From positions 18,011,490-18,075,489 of the forward strand of contig JAVTVX010000010.1 in the NCBI GenBank assembly GCA_033439265.1: DNA of 64,000 nucleotides, written 5' to 3'. Shown here piece by piece: positions 22,295-35,100 of this stretch; position 1 is the stretch's first letter, and each line of letters begins with the position of its first letter. The DNA is from Dillenia suffruticosa (lineage: Eukaryota > Streptophyta > Magnoliopsida > Dilleniales > Dilleniaceae). A program made the position numbers and the translations under genes. A model generated the notes under the pieces. The model was not told where the DNA came from and ran no database searches. It worked only from the letters and a program-made list of their open reading frames with translations.

Positions 22295-24520
22295 TAACCC
22301 TGCTCCGGGGATAGAACCCCCGCCTAGGATCTCTCGGGATGTAATTTGTGCAATTAGGCACAGCTTGGATCCTCCTAGGCACTAATGAGGAGAGAGAGAG
22401 AAATTGTATGAAGTTTTGAGTTTGGGACTTGCGCGGGATACAAGGAGAGGATGTTCCCACGTTGAAGAAACATGCGATGTTGCCGCGGCCCCCGCAACTT
22501 CTTCGGTTCCACGTTGTGATTGGTTTCGTCACACTTTTCTTTTTCTCTAAATTTTTCTATTTTTAATTTTAAAGGAGAGAAAGAGGGGGCGGGGGGATAG
22601 TCTAACCGTGCCTTTTGATTTTGTTACGCGGGGCGGGGATGGGAGGGACTAGGGAGACACTTCCCTCTCTTATCCTATTTTCACTTTACAGGATTTTAAC
22701 GCTCGTGATCTTGTCCATTTGTTCTTTTGATCGCACGGTTGCCATTTGGTCAACCTGATGACGTGTGTGATTGTGAGGGAGCAGAGCAAAGGAGAACCTA
22801 ATGAATTGACGGGTCTCGCTTTGCTGATGGAGAAGTTTTAATTTGAGCGACGTGTGAAAAACAAGTTCCCCCATCACTATTGATAATCAGCCTCAAGTCT
22901 GTTTTATTTTAGCTTAGCAATTTTTTCTTTTCTGTGTTACCCTTTCAATGAAATTTAAAATATTGTATGATAATTCATAATAATCTTGACAATAAATACA
23001 GAAAATGTTTCAATAATTCCTTCCCCCTAAATACCAAGCAATGCTTAGCGGACCCCTCCACCTTATTTACAGATGTAGAGCAATGTACTCTGTCTCTTTA
23101 CAGCTAGCAGACCCCTCCACCTTATTTACAGATGTTGGGCAATGTACTCTCTGTCTCTTTACAGATGATATTTCCTCTCGGTTTCATTGTTTCAGGATTA
23201 AAAAGCGTACGGATGTTCTACAGTTATACGTGTCGTATCGCAAACATTCTTTCAACTTAATCGAAGTAGGGTTAAAAAAAGGACTTTCTGATTTTTCCTT
23301 CATTTGTTGGAAGGACAAAAGTCTTTCGCAAGCTTTTAATTCAACTCTTGGTACACCAAACACGTGCGATGGTTTCGTATAATTGAATTGAATTTAATTT
23401 TTGCACGGGCACAAAAGCAAATAAAAAAAAAAAAAAAAAGAAAAGAAAGAGAAGGATCTAGAATTTTTGAAATATTCGCAAAAGACAGATGACATGACAG
23501 CCTTGGTGGGCTCATCGAGTTCGAACCTACTAGTCAAGCTTCGAGGTACGATGCCCAGATGGAAGCAATTGTACCCTCCATTTTTGTTGTCATCGTAGGC
23601 AACCGATGTTTACAACTATTTAAAAAATTTTATTGTGTAATTCTAATTTTTATAAATTTTTTATTATTTAAAATATAAAGGTTTCAATTTAAACCAGAAG
23701 TAATATGATATATGTATAAGCATTAAATATGAATGTAACTACGTATAAAAGTTCTTTTTATCCTATTTTCAAATAACTAGTTTTTTTTTAATTTTATTGA
23801 TTAAAATTTAGTATTAATAACTTATATAATTATTTTATTTTTATGCTCAAAATATAAATTTAACAACTTTCACAGGAAGGTATTATGGGGAGAAAGAAAA
23901 AGGTAATTTTCAGGGAATAAAATCAAAAGAAATTAATAAACCCTAAATATAACAACATATAATAACTATAACAATAATAAAAGAGTAGATATATATTATA
24001 TCATTAGGCAGCGCAAGTGAGATGTGGATTGTTGGGTACGACCGGTGGTGGAGTACAAGCCGTCGGGTATTGTTTTTTCTGGCGGTGTGCATGTGTTGTC
24101 CTTGGTTGGGGTTTGGCCCACAAATTGCGTAAATCCCTAGAATATCTGTTTATCATAATATATCAGGCCACAATTTGTTTATGGTAGGTTAGAAAATATT
24201 GCACGCCACAATTTGAATATCCTTACTTTTTCTTCTTTAATAAGAATTGCAAATTCAGATTGAACAGTCTGAAATGATAATTCTCCAAAATTTTTTGTTA
24301 TCTTTTTAAAGTCATACAAGTTGACAATTTAATTTCAATATTTCCAATATGGAATTATAACCTCAATTAGTTCACTTAATATATATTATATTATTACCCT
24401 AACCGACTTATTAACGGGAACAATTAGAAAAAATATTTGAAGGAGATGAATTTTAGGGGCAACAAATTAATCAGCGGGCGGCTGCGGTACCGTCCACGTT
24501 CAGAAAGAGTATGAAATATG
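22295..24520. other. Intergenic, upstream of CIPK11-like gene
   Basis: The first few hundred bases are the likely promoter and 5' UTR, with a GAGA run at 22389-22400. Further on the sequence is A/T-rich with one short tandem repeat (23041-23165). No gene recognised. Confidence 0.5.
23041..23165 (+). repeat. Two-copy tandem repeat, ~62-bp unit
   Basis: Both units contain GACCCCTCCACCTTATTTAC, AGATGT, GCAATGTACTCT and GTCTCTTTACAG. The copies differ at a few positions, for example TAGAG versus TTGGG. Confidence 0.8.
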
Positions 24521-25005
24521 ACAGGGGGAGTGGGAGGATGAGGAAGAGGAATATCCAAATCATACACACCTTTTGGTCAAATGTTGCACTCGAGTGACTT
24601 TGATAAATGATAGTGGGTTGGGAAGGGATAACTTGTGAGTGGCCAGGTTCCCCCCCCCCCGCCAAAACAACTATTTTCCATTCCGCTTATCATGGGAGGA
24701 CGCGAGGAAGAGGAATATCACATGAGTGACATTGACGAATGATAAGGATGAGTGGGTTGGGAAGGGATATGTTGTGAGTGGCCAGGTCCAACCCACACCC
24801 CCCTCCCCCACAACTATTTTCCATTCCGCTTATCATGGGAGGATGAGGAAGAGAAATATCCAAATCATACATACCTTTTGGTCAAATGTTGCACATGAGT
24901 GACATTGATGAATGATAAGGATAAGTGGGTTGGGAAGGGATAAGTTGTGAGTAGCCAGGTCCACCCTACCCCCTCACCACAACTATTTTGCATTCGGCTT
25001 ATGAA
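24521..25005 (+). repeat. Three-copy tandem repeat, 144-170-bp units
   Basis: Units start near 24531, 24693 and 24837 with GGAGGA.GAGGAAGAG.AATATC. Each holds AGTGGGTTGGGAAGGGATA, TTGTGAGT.GCCAGGT, a C-rich stretch and CAACTATTTT..CATTC.GCTTATCATGGG. Unit 2 lacks the CAAATCATACA..CCTTTTGGTCAAATGTTGCAC segment present in units 1 and 3. Not coding. Confidence 0.85.
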
Positions 25006-26713
25006 ACAAACTACAGCCAATTTCTGGTCGTGATATTGTGGCAGACGCAACTAAAAAGAATGGAATATGTCAAAGTATGCCCCTGCCGGCCAACTCACGC
25101 CACCTTCGCCCACCAAATGCCTCTCAATCTCATTCCTCCCATTTTTCTCATTATTACCGGATAACTTGCAATACATCAATTACACGGTTTGAGATGATAC
25201 ATGACTCGACGGTCAAAAAAATCATATTTAACCTACATTTTGAAGCATAAATTAAACTCATAAGATTTGTTTTATGTTAATTCTAAATTTGCTAAAATTC
25301 TGTGAATTCATGTCAAACCATGCATAACTTTTGTTACTAATAGAAAAAAAAGATTTTTTTTTTGGGTGTTCTTGTTATTAATGCTCTAAAAGTTTATCTA
25401 TGAGTTAATCATTTTTCAATATTCAATCCTATCCTAAAAATATTTTACCTCTATTATCTCCTTTAGTCGGACAATAAACCTCATTGGGCTCCCTTCTTGG
25501 CCACAACTCTCTTCTCCTCCTATTTCCCTTTCTTTTTGTTTCTCCGTGTCTTCTTCCTTCCTTCTTGGCTTTTGTCCATTCTATATTTTCCTCTCCACTT
25601 CACTTTCATTTTACATCATTAAAAAGTGATTTCAAATTTAAGATTTCAGTCTTTCTCATATTATAAATTATTAATTAAGATAAAAATAGAGAAAAAAATT
25701 AAGACGTGAAGAGTTCATGTTGCAAATTATTAATCATGATAAAAGAGAAAAGAGATAGAGAAGTGAAGCGAGTTTAGAAAATTAATTGAAGAAAGAGAAA
25801 GTGAGAGAGAGAGAGAGAGAGAGCGATGAAGAGAAAAGCACCAGTTTTACCAACAATAAAGAAAAAGAAAAAAAGGCAGATCAGATGTCAATCATCTCTA
25901 AGCAGATTGAGACGAGAGATTGAAAAATTAAAAAAAAAAAATAGAGAAAAGATAAAAAGAAAAAAATCAGAAAGAGGAGAGAGATCGGAAGATGAGAGAG
26001 GAGAAAAACAAAAAGGTGAAGTAAAATGGTCCTGTACCATGCCGATGAACAATAAAAAAAAGTAAAATGGTCCTGTACCATACCGATGAACAATAAAAAT
26101 ATTATAAACTCAAATTAAATAATCATTAAATTATAATTAAAACTTTAAACGAAATTTCACCTTTTAAAATTTTCATCATTAATGAAGGGTTTGAGTCGAC
26201 TGGATTTGATGAAATGCCCACGGGCCAAAAGGAACGCTGAGAGGAACCCCACTCATGTGAAGCACATTAGCCTGCCTCGCACATCATACATAGCTACCTC
26301 CAGCATTATCTTGCTCTGTCTTGTAGCATTTGAAAACTGTCAATTTTTCCTAATATATTTTTAATAAAAATTAAATATTGTATAGAAAATATAGAATTTT
26401 ATAAGTAGAATTAAGTATAAAATAATTTTTCTATAAAACATAAAATAATGCAATTTTTATATTAAAAATTATATATATTCAGTTGACTCAACTTTTAAAA
26501 TCCCAAAGGTTTTGTTGATTTTTCTCTAACTCTGTGGGGGAGAGGGGTGGGGGGAGACGCAGTCATAATAGTCATGCGAATGTGATAGAAAGTTCGAAGC
26601 CCATGACCATGCCATCAGGTGACGGTGGAGATTAGGGTGCAGGATTTCCACAAATTTTTTCATCAAATAGTGAGGATGAGATATTCGGATGATCTCTGTC
26701 ATATATATATATA

Positions 26714-26771
<58 letters not shown>

Positions 26772-27302
26772 ATGACAATATAATTTATAACTTTATATAT
26801 ATTATAAATCATTTTTTCACCATATATACATACACAAATACAATTATAATCTTTACTCATAATTAAAAGAAAAAAATGCAGTTGTTTAAATAAATCCATT
26901 CTGTATTTTATAATTTTGAAAATAAATTTAAATTTGATTAACAAAATTATTTGTACAAATAAGCTCAGAATTGTTGGGGTGACCGCGATGATAATGGTGC
27001 CTCTGCTCCACTTTTAATTTGGTGATCTTTTTGGTATGCCCAAGTTGTTTTAAATAATGAACTACAACTTATAATTTTTTTAAAAAATAATAATAATAAT
27101 TTATGGTCGATACTGTTTTCCATCTAAATTTATGCCCCAATATATTTTGGACTTTTGTACTTGTAGGAAAAAAATTAATAATTGTTAATAAGTGTTTTAT
27201 ATTCTTATTCATAATGCTATCCACACTTGTCGTAAACAAACATGCTTCGCAAGCAATGAGCTGGCTTGAAGGGCAGTGACAGAGATTTAGCAATAAGCAG
27301 AG
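25006..27302. other. Intergenic, A/T-rich with microsatellites
   Basis: Contains a GA run (about 25804-25823), a 39-bp direct duplication carrying GGTCCTGTACCATRCCGATG (about 26021-26098), a TA run at about 26700-26716 and a (TTA)n array at about 26715-26769. The lysine- and arginine-rich short frame near 25826-26065 is an A/G-rich translation, not a recognised gene. Confidence 0.5.
26715..26769. repeat. (TTA)n microsatellite
   Basis: About 17 uninterrupted trinucleotide repeats next to a TA run. Confidence 0.9.
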
Positions 27303-28290
27303 ATGGCTACAAGAAGAGATTTTTATATTCTTATTCATTCGTGCCCTCAGTGTGGAGAGATGGCTGAAACTCTGATTCATGTCCTCAGGGACTGCAGAGA
27401 AATGAAGGCTGTCTGGAGGATGTTATATGCAAGCATTGAAGGGGAGAAGGAATTCTGGAAAGGTGACATTGGCGCAGCTGGTTAAGGAGAGGAGTAAGGA
27501 AGTTATTACAGATGAAAGAAGGTCTATCCTTCCCAACCATCATCTGGGCCCTGTGGAAGAGGAGGTGCATGCTGGTCGTGGAAAACAGGAGAGAGGACAA
27601 TCAATCTCTGATGAGCAAAATCCACAGTATATGTAGAGAATGGGTCGATGCTTTCGAGGATAGAGAAGGGGAGCGGGATGCCCAGTGTGTGGGTAAAATG
27701 GCAGCCTCCTAACAAAGGTTATGCTAAGCTTAACTCAGATGGCGCCGTCGATATAGTGTCTAGAAAAGCCAGTGCATGTGGTGTTCTGAGAAGAGAAGAT
27801 CGAAGCTGGATAAGAGGTTATGCCATTAACATTGGTAAGGCTGATGTCATTTCATCGGAGTTGTGGGGGTTGAGGGAGGGGCTGAGACTAGCCAAGGAGA
27901 TGTGCATAGGACAGCTCCCAGTGGAAGTGGCTTGTCTTTCCTTAATCCACCTGTTGGAAGATTAGGAGGAGGAGGATTATCCCCTTCACCTCATTGCTGC
28001 AGAATGCAAAGTTCTGATGTCGGAGATGGGAGTGTCCCGGGTCTCACATATGTTCAAAGAAATGAATCGAAGTGCTGACTTCCTTGCTAGTATGGGTGGC
28101 AATGTCCCTCCTGGAGTCACTATTTTGGAGCAAAAACCCACGGGTTGAGCAAGATGCTGAAGGAAGATATGATGTTGGGGACTTTTCGGGGTGGTAGGAG
28201 CAGACCCAGCAGGGCTGGGCGAATGGAGCTTGTGGTTTATGGTTGTGGGGCTGGGCTTAGCTTTTTTTCTCCTTTTTTACCCAAAATATA
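27303..28290 (+). mobile_element. 5'-truncated LINE (L1-type), zinc-binding and RNase H end
   Basis: Plus-strand fragment of a non-LTR retrotransposon. At 27335-27420 it encodes the Cys/His block typical of the region downstream of plant L1 reverse transcriptase (CPQCGEMAETLIHVLRDC). From about 27690 an RNase H domain follows: KLNSDGAVDIVS (first catalytic Asp), CGVLRREDRSWIRGYAINIG, SSELWGLREGLRLAKE (catalytic Glu), then further pieces in shifted frames (MGVSRVSHMFKEMNRSADF-like at about 28025-28080). It ends near TTTTTTACCCAAAATATATA, which matches the 3' end of the copy at 49609-51785. Frameshifts and truncation make it inactive. Confidence 0.8.
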
Positions 28291-28638
28291 TATATCTATA
28301 GTTAGAAATAGATCAAAACTCTCCATTCAATACCAAAAAACGAAATACATCATCTCACCCGAGAAAACGCAATAGATCAAAACACGGCAAGCCCCAAACA
28401 ATGTTGTTTCCCAACGCGCATCTATATTGGAGCGGGTCCGGAAGTGTGTCTCCTCTTGGGCCTTTTTTACTTCTATAAAGCGAACAGGGACCTTACCCAG
28501 TAAAACCCAATAGGAGATGAATGGACCGGTTGATTGAGGGTCGGACTCAAGAGGTCGATGAGAAGAAGTGTCCCCTCATGGGTGGGTCATTCACAATAAC
28601 CAACAACAGGAAATGCCCGTCCTCAAAAGCTTGGCAAT
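28291..28638. other. Spacer between LINE fragment and CACTA element
   Basis: No gene or repeat recognised in this stretch. It ends with AAT (28636-28638), the left target duplication of the CACTA element. Confidence 0.6.
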
Positions 28639-28669
28639 CACTACAAAAAAACTTGTATTTATCCACAAA

Positions 28670-29350
28670 TTTTGCGACGAAAAGTTAAGGAAAATTCGTC
28701 GCTAAATTATTTAGCAACCAATTTTTCGACAAACCAGAATTTGTCGCTAATAACTCGTCGCAAAATTTTTCGACAAAAAATATGAAATTTGTCGCCAATT
28801 AGCGACCGATTACAGTTCGTCGCAAAATTCGTCGCAAACATTAGCAACCAAAACTTTTTAGTTGCAAATTTCCGACAAAATTTGCGACGAAACATTTTGT
28901 CGGAAAAATTTCCAACAATAAAATATTTGTTGCAAAAATTGTTGCACAATTTAGCAACCAATTATTTTTTGTTGCAATTTTCCGACCAATTTTGCGACAA
29001 AATAGTATGTTTCAAATTTCCCAACTGGAGGATAAATTAGCATCAACAAATTTTTTGTTGCAATTTAGCGACCAACACAACGACGAATAATTTTTGTCAC
29101 AAATTAGCGACAAATTTTGAATAGTTTTTTGTTGCAAAATCTGCAACAAAATCTGCGACGAATTTATTTTCGTCGCAATTTGCGACAAAATTTTTTTGTG
29201 AGATAATTTGTCGCAATTCTGCGACAAAATCAGCTTCGGCTTTTGCGACGAATTTTGCAACGAAATCTAAAAAATTCAGCAACAAATTTTGCAACGAATG
29301 TCAAAATCAGCGACGAATTTAGCGACGAATATAGAAAATTTGCGACAAAA
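28670..29350. repeat. CACTA left subterminal repeat array
   Basis: Dozens of copies of a short motif, GCGAC(A/G)AA or its complement TTTCGTCGC/TTTGTCGC, in both orientations and often as adjacent palindromes. In En/Spm such subterminal repeats are the binding sites for TNPA. Confidence 0.85.
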
Positions 29351-29692
29351 AAATTTAATTTGTTTAATATTTGCACCAAATTTCCATATATATCAGATTC
29401 CTCCCTGATAGTTTCAACCAACAGTTTATAAGCTAAACCACCAACATCATCATCAACAAATCATCCAGGGTACCATCGAACAGTCATGAATACGAAATTT
29501 ATGTAGTATCTACTAATTCAAATAACTGACCATATAATAGTATGAATGAAATAATAATTAAAAAAACACTACCATCGTCATGAAATAATATTAAACAGTA
29601 CTAAATAAGTTATAGAATATCGAATTTGTAGAAGTATAAATGAAATTCTAATGAGAAGCCTAATTAAAAATAAACGTGAAATAAAAATTGTT

Positions 29693-31948
29693 TCAAGAAA
29701 CATTATCACCATCATCATCACCATTACCGTCACCGCCACCATCACCGTCACCAAATATGTCAAAATCATCATCACCATCATTTGGAGGAGATAGAGAAGG
29801 GGGAATCGAACTTGAAGCGGAGACTAGCTGAAGATGCTGCATTATAAGCCTCTGTTGTGCGCGAAACTCTTCAAATTCATTGTCTCTTCGCAGCTGTTCA
29901 ACGCGCATGGCTTGAATTTCATTGTCTCTTCGCTGTTGTTCTACGCGCATGACTTGAAGTTCATTGTCTTTTTGTGCTAACAACTCCTTCATGTGGCTCA
30001 GCTCTTGGTTTATTTGCATTAATTCTGCTCTTACTGGTGTATGGCCGGAAGAACTTAGACCACTGAGTCTGCAAGTTCTGCTCAACGAGTCCATCCCAAG
30101 TACTCTTCCCTTCTTTGCTCCACCAGTTGCCTCGAGCCATAAAGTCATATCATTAACAGATGGCTCAGACGTTGCAGCATCATCACTACCACTAGAATTT
30201 CTAAGTAGAAGCTGGTCATATTTCTCCTGCATTATCGTATAAGAAATTAGAAGAAAAATGAAATAACAATATACTAAAATATCCAACGAAATTGAGAAGT
30301 GTCAATTAACAGTTGAACAAATTTCTAAAAAATCTAACAAATAAAGTAAGAATACAAAATTGTATTTCTCATTAAGCGATTGACAGTAAGCAATAAGACA
30401 CAAAAATTATCTTTGTCAATCAAATATTATAAATTTAATACACTTATGGAATTAAAATTACACATACTTATAATTATATATTTTGTTGCTTAATCCATTA
30501 AAATGATATTTAGATAATGAGGAGTGTTGTAATTGAAATTAAAATTCGACTACTATTACGAGTTTGAAAATATAACAGATTGAATAAAGGAAAAAATTAT
30601 ACTATACGTGACATAATGAACCAACCATTTGGAATTGACGTAACAAATTTGATATTATCTATTTTCACATTTTATTTTATAATGAAAAATATATATATAT
30701 ATATATATATATGAATTTGAAATGAAAAGTTCAATTTAAGTATTTGAGAAATTATTGGAATTGACAAATCTATTAAATTCTTATTATAATGTTGTGATGA
30801 TAAATTGAGCATAATATGTTCAAATAAAAGTTTTTATAAAACAATTTAAAATTTTAAAATTACATACCATAACCGTTCTAACTCTCTCCCCACTCCAGCT
30901 CTTGTCTTTTTTCTGAAAAGTCCGTGCGAAAGTCTCTCTAAATGATGGCGGTGATCCCATTTCCTTGATCTAAAAACAAAACACCGTTAGATGAATTAAT
31001 GAAAAAATAAATGAATTAAATACAAAAGAATGGTAATTGAACCAAATTACCATTCTAATTCTATGCTCATCAATATTGATTGAGCCTCCCGCATAAGTAG
31101 CAGATGATTCCCCAGAATTATAAGCTCGATTTATTTTATTTTGCTCACTCCTTCGTTGGCTCTCATCGGAATCCCAGAAATTTAAAATGTTGAGCCAATT
31201 TTCTTCGGTGATGCAATGTGGCTTCTTTCGGCTCTTTTTGGCATGATTCAGTACACCTCGGATGTAATGACCGTATTTTTTTTAAAATATTCTTCTTATT
31301 TCAAGCTCCTCGGTCTCATCCCAATTGAACTTTCGCTAAAAAAAAAACAAGTTGTTATATTTAATTTATACACTGAATTGTATATTTAAACTTAGAGACC
31401 TCATTTACCTTAAATTCTCTCCACCATAGCTCTTTGATATCATCTGGAGTACTTGTGTATGACATCGATGCTCCTCCCCAATGGTTGTTAATGATTCTAT
31501 TCAGCTCATGAATAACATACACAGAATTTGTGAATCTATCATAAAATTAGAAATAAAAAAAATGGTTAGTAAAAAAAATATTTAAATAAACTAATAAATT
31601 GTGATAATATTTCAAAATGTAATACTTACGAATCTCCGCAAGGGGATATCACCTCTCGCGTATCTTCCCCTTCAACGTGTGAATCTTGCATTGAAGGTAC
31701 AATTGAAGATGCAACGGATGGAAACGGTGAAGGTATATCAGTACAAGGCGAAGGGGCATGGGAAGGTGCAGCTGAAACGGACGGTGACGTCGAAGAGTTT
31801 GGTCTTACATTAGAAGATCGTCTATATCCTCCACGTTGAAACTGTAACAAGAGTTTTTTCTCGCAAGCAATGAATATTGAATGATTATAAAAAATATAAT
31901 AGAGTATATGAAGAAACATACCATATTTAAATTGTCGTCAGAAATGAT
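29693..31948 (-). pseudogene. CACTA second gene, tnpA-like (Ptta/En/Spm-type), interrupted by one stop
   Basis: Inferred exons on the minus strand: 31948-31922, 31841-31630, 31535-31409, 31335-31051, 30969-30868 and 30226-29693. All splice phases close, giving 420 residues from the ATG that ends the first exon. The protein has a Ser/Pro-rich N-terminus (about residues 10-50), a central domain typical of plant En/Spm-type second proteins (FNWDETEE..IRR; W..ILNFWDSDESQRRSEQN; YAGGSINI; GSPPSFRETFARTFQKK), a Gln/Arg/Glu-rich coiled coil with a tandem MRVEQQRRDNEIQ-type repeat, and a Gly/Asp-rich acidic tail. TNPA of maize binds the subterminal repeats. A TAA lies in frame at 31282-31284, early in the fourth exon, so this copy should make only a truncated protein. 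Confidence 0.75.
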
Positions 31949-31958
31949 CTATAAAAAA

Positions 31959-32131
31959 AGAAAATATATTAGCAAATAATATTTCGAAATTGAAACATGA
32001 GACACTAAATATAACATACAAATTGAGAAATTTAAAATACAAATCTAAATGTATTTTCACATGAAAACAGTCAAAAAAATTTTCATATGATGTTAGACAA
32101 TTTTAATAAATTTTAAAAAAACAATACTTAC
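31959..32131 (-). other. Inferred intron joining the tnp2-like and tnpA-like frames
   Basis: After the tnp2 stop (TGA 32138-32140) come two more codons and a strong donor, TCG|GTAAGT, at 32132/32131. The next acceptor, TTTATAG|ATC near 31949, opens the first tnpA-like exon in the same phase. Confidence 0.5.
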
Positions 32132-32137
32132 CGACGA

Positions 32138-35100
32138 TCAAAAATCAAAGTCATTATTGTCATCATCATCCTCATTATCAGAGTCTTCAACATCAAATTC
32201 TTCCTCATCTTCATCCTCATCTTCATCATCTGTCTCCAAATCAGGTTCTTCATCGCCAGACTCATGAATTTCATTTTGATCCACATCTATCATTACTCCA
32301 TGTGGATCTCGTAATGTTGGAATAATATATTCCTCAGTCTGAAACGTAGTGGCAACTTCCATTTGTTGATATGCCATGTCTTCCCAACGTTCCTCAATTT
32401 TCTTTCGTGCTTTCGTTTTACAAACAGCCCACCAATCAATTTTGTCACGTTTCAAACTAGGATATGAAACATAATACACTTGAATCGCTTGTTGTGCCAA
32501 TACGAATGGTTCATATCTTTTATAAAATTTTTCATGATTTATATCAACCAACTTAAACTTTGGATGCACATTCATCCCTTTTACGGGGTCAAACCATTGG
32601 CACATAAATAAAACGACTCGTAACTCTGCGCCAGTGTACTCAACCTCTATAATTTCATCCAACAAACCATAGAACTCATCTTTTACACCTCCATCGTTGG
32701 ATGACTGAACACAAACACCACTATTCATAATAGCTTTTCCGGTTCCATATTCTTGAGTGTGAAAATTATACCCGTTTATAAAATACGATGGCCAAGTTCG
32801 CACCGTCGAATTTGGACCCCATGACAGATTAAGTAACAATTCTTGTTCAACTTGATCTTGATTACATTGAACCTGAAATAAAATAAATGTGTTATTTTTT
32901 TAATAATCAATTAGATTTAAAATTTAAATTTCGTAAAACTAACATATGTTTTGAACCATGCTGCAAAATCTTCATCGCACACACGATTGAACTCATGCAT
33001 CGATAGTTCAGACCGTGAATGTTGAAAAATCCTACGATTAAAGAACACGATTTATGTCAATAATTTTATCAAAAAAAGAACACATTTTTAATATTTGAGA
33101 AAAAAGGACTTACTCGAAGTATGGCGTAACTTCTGGACAGTTCAGTAAAATATATGTATGGGCTGCCCGCCATTCTTTCGCAGTTAAATATCTAACCTTA
33201 CATGACCCACTTGGTCGACCGAGATAGTTGAAATAGAGAATGATTTTAATTTAGGATTAACAGGACCCTCATCATTTCTACCGGCGCGCCGTCTCTTACA
33301 CTGGACATGAGGCTCTAAATAATATGAAGCAAAAGTTGTCACTTCCTCCGCAATGTATGCATTAACAATAGATGTTTCAACCCGTGCCTTATTTTTCACT
33401 TTTCTCTTCAAATGATATAAAAATCTAATTGATATGGAATAAAAAGTGTATCAGAAAATGATATATAATAAATTGAGTACATTGACATGCACTATAAATA
33501 TTATAATGATGAGAATGTGCAAAAGTTACCTTTCAAATGGATACATCCATCGATATTGGACGGGACCTGCAACTCTGGCCTCATAAGGCAAGTGAACCAA
33601 AAGGTGTTCCATGGAATCAAAAAATGAAGGAGGAAAAATCCTTTCTAAATTACATAAAATGATAAGGATATTTCTCTCCAATTTCGCCATATGTGATTCC
33701 TTTAATACTGTCGAGTAAATATCATGCAGGAAAATACTTAACTCTGTAATGACGGCCCATACAAAATCTGGTAATAGTTCCTTAAAAGCAATCGGAATCA
33801 ATCTTTCCATAAATATATGACAATCATGACTTTTCAAACCAATCAACTTACATTCTTTCATATCTACACATCTCCCAAGATTTGAGGCATAACCATCAGG
33901 AAATCTAAGGGATTTCAACCATTCACAAACTTTCCGTCTCTGATCCTTATTTATTGTATAAATTGCTTTTGGTTTTGGTCCCTTACTACTTCCATCCGCA
34001 TCAAGTGTAGGCCGATTACAAAGAAACCGCATATCTTTTCTCGCATTCAAGTTATCTTTCGATTTTCCAGAGACATCCATCAATATATTAATCAGATTAT
34101 CGAAAACATTTTTCTCGATATGCATCAAATCGAGATTATGATGAATCAGATGGGTCTTCCAATATGGTAAATCCCAAAATATACTCCGTTTGGTCCATTT
34201 ATGTACACTTCCATATCCGTACGTTGTACCATGTGGGTCTTTAATCGCAGATGGAAATTGAGACACTTGCTCCCAAATTTGTTGACCAGTTAATCTCAAC
34301 GGAGGAGGTGTTTTTTCAAATTTATTTTTCGTAAATTCATCTTTATTTCTTCTATATTTATGATTTCGTGGCAAAAATTGTCTATGACAATCAAAATAAC
34401 TCGCCTTCTTACCATATTTCAATCTGAATGACTTAGATCTCTCCATACATATTGGACATCCTAAAACCCCAGCAGTACTCCATCCCGATAGCATGCCATA
34501 AGCTGGGAAGTCATTTATCGTCCAAAGAAGAATTGCTTTTATTACAAACATCTGCTCAGTGTTAACATCATACGTAAGAACACCGTTATCCCATAACTGT
34601 TTTAACTCCGCAATCAATGGTTGCATATAAACATCAATCAACTTCTTCGGATTTTGCGGGCCCGGTATAACCAATGTCAAAAACATATATGGTGTTTTCA
34701 TACACATACCCGGAGGAAAATTATAAGGAGTTAATATCACTGGCCAACATGAATAACTTTTTCCCGATTTTCCAAATGGAGCAAAGCCATCAGCACAAAG
34801 ACCTAACCTAATGTTTCGAGTCTCTCTTGCAAATTCAGGATATGTCATATCAATATTTTTCCACACCTCTGTATCCGAAGGATGACACATTAACCCTTCC
34901 TCTGTTTGATGATTTGCATGCCAAGTCATATATTCAGCAGTAGCTTTCGATGCATAAAGTCTTTGCAATTTAGGAGTCAAGGGCAAATAAAACATTTGTT
35001 TGAATGGTTTACGTCGCTCAGTACGACCTGCTGTCCTAATAATCTTGTACCTACTTTGGTTACAGAATTTACAAAATTGTACATTTTCATCAGCTCCCCA

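Noticed and set aside
21728..22297. 189-codon plus-strand frame rich in Asp/Glu/Val
   Set aside because: Antisense shadow of the GC-rich CIPK11-like kinase gene.
23490..23590. AGTTCGAACC motif with T-rich flank resembling a tRNA or SINE
   Set aside because: Box B-like only; no A-box consensus and no foldable cloverleaf.
25826..26065. Lys/Arg/Glu-rich open frame
   Set aside because: A/G-rich low-complexity sequence after a GA microsatellite; no conserved block.
28670..29350. Possible CRISPR-like repeat array
   Set aside because: Motifs are short, in both orientations and irregularly spaced; they are CACTA subterminal repeats in a plant genome.
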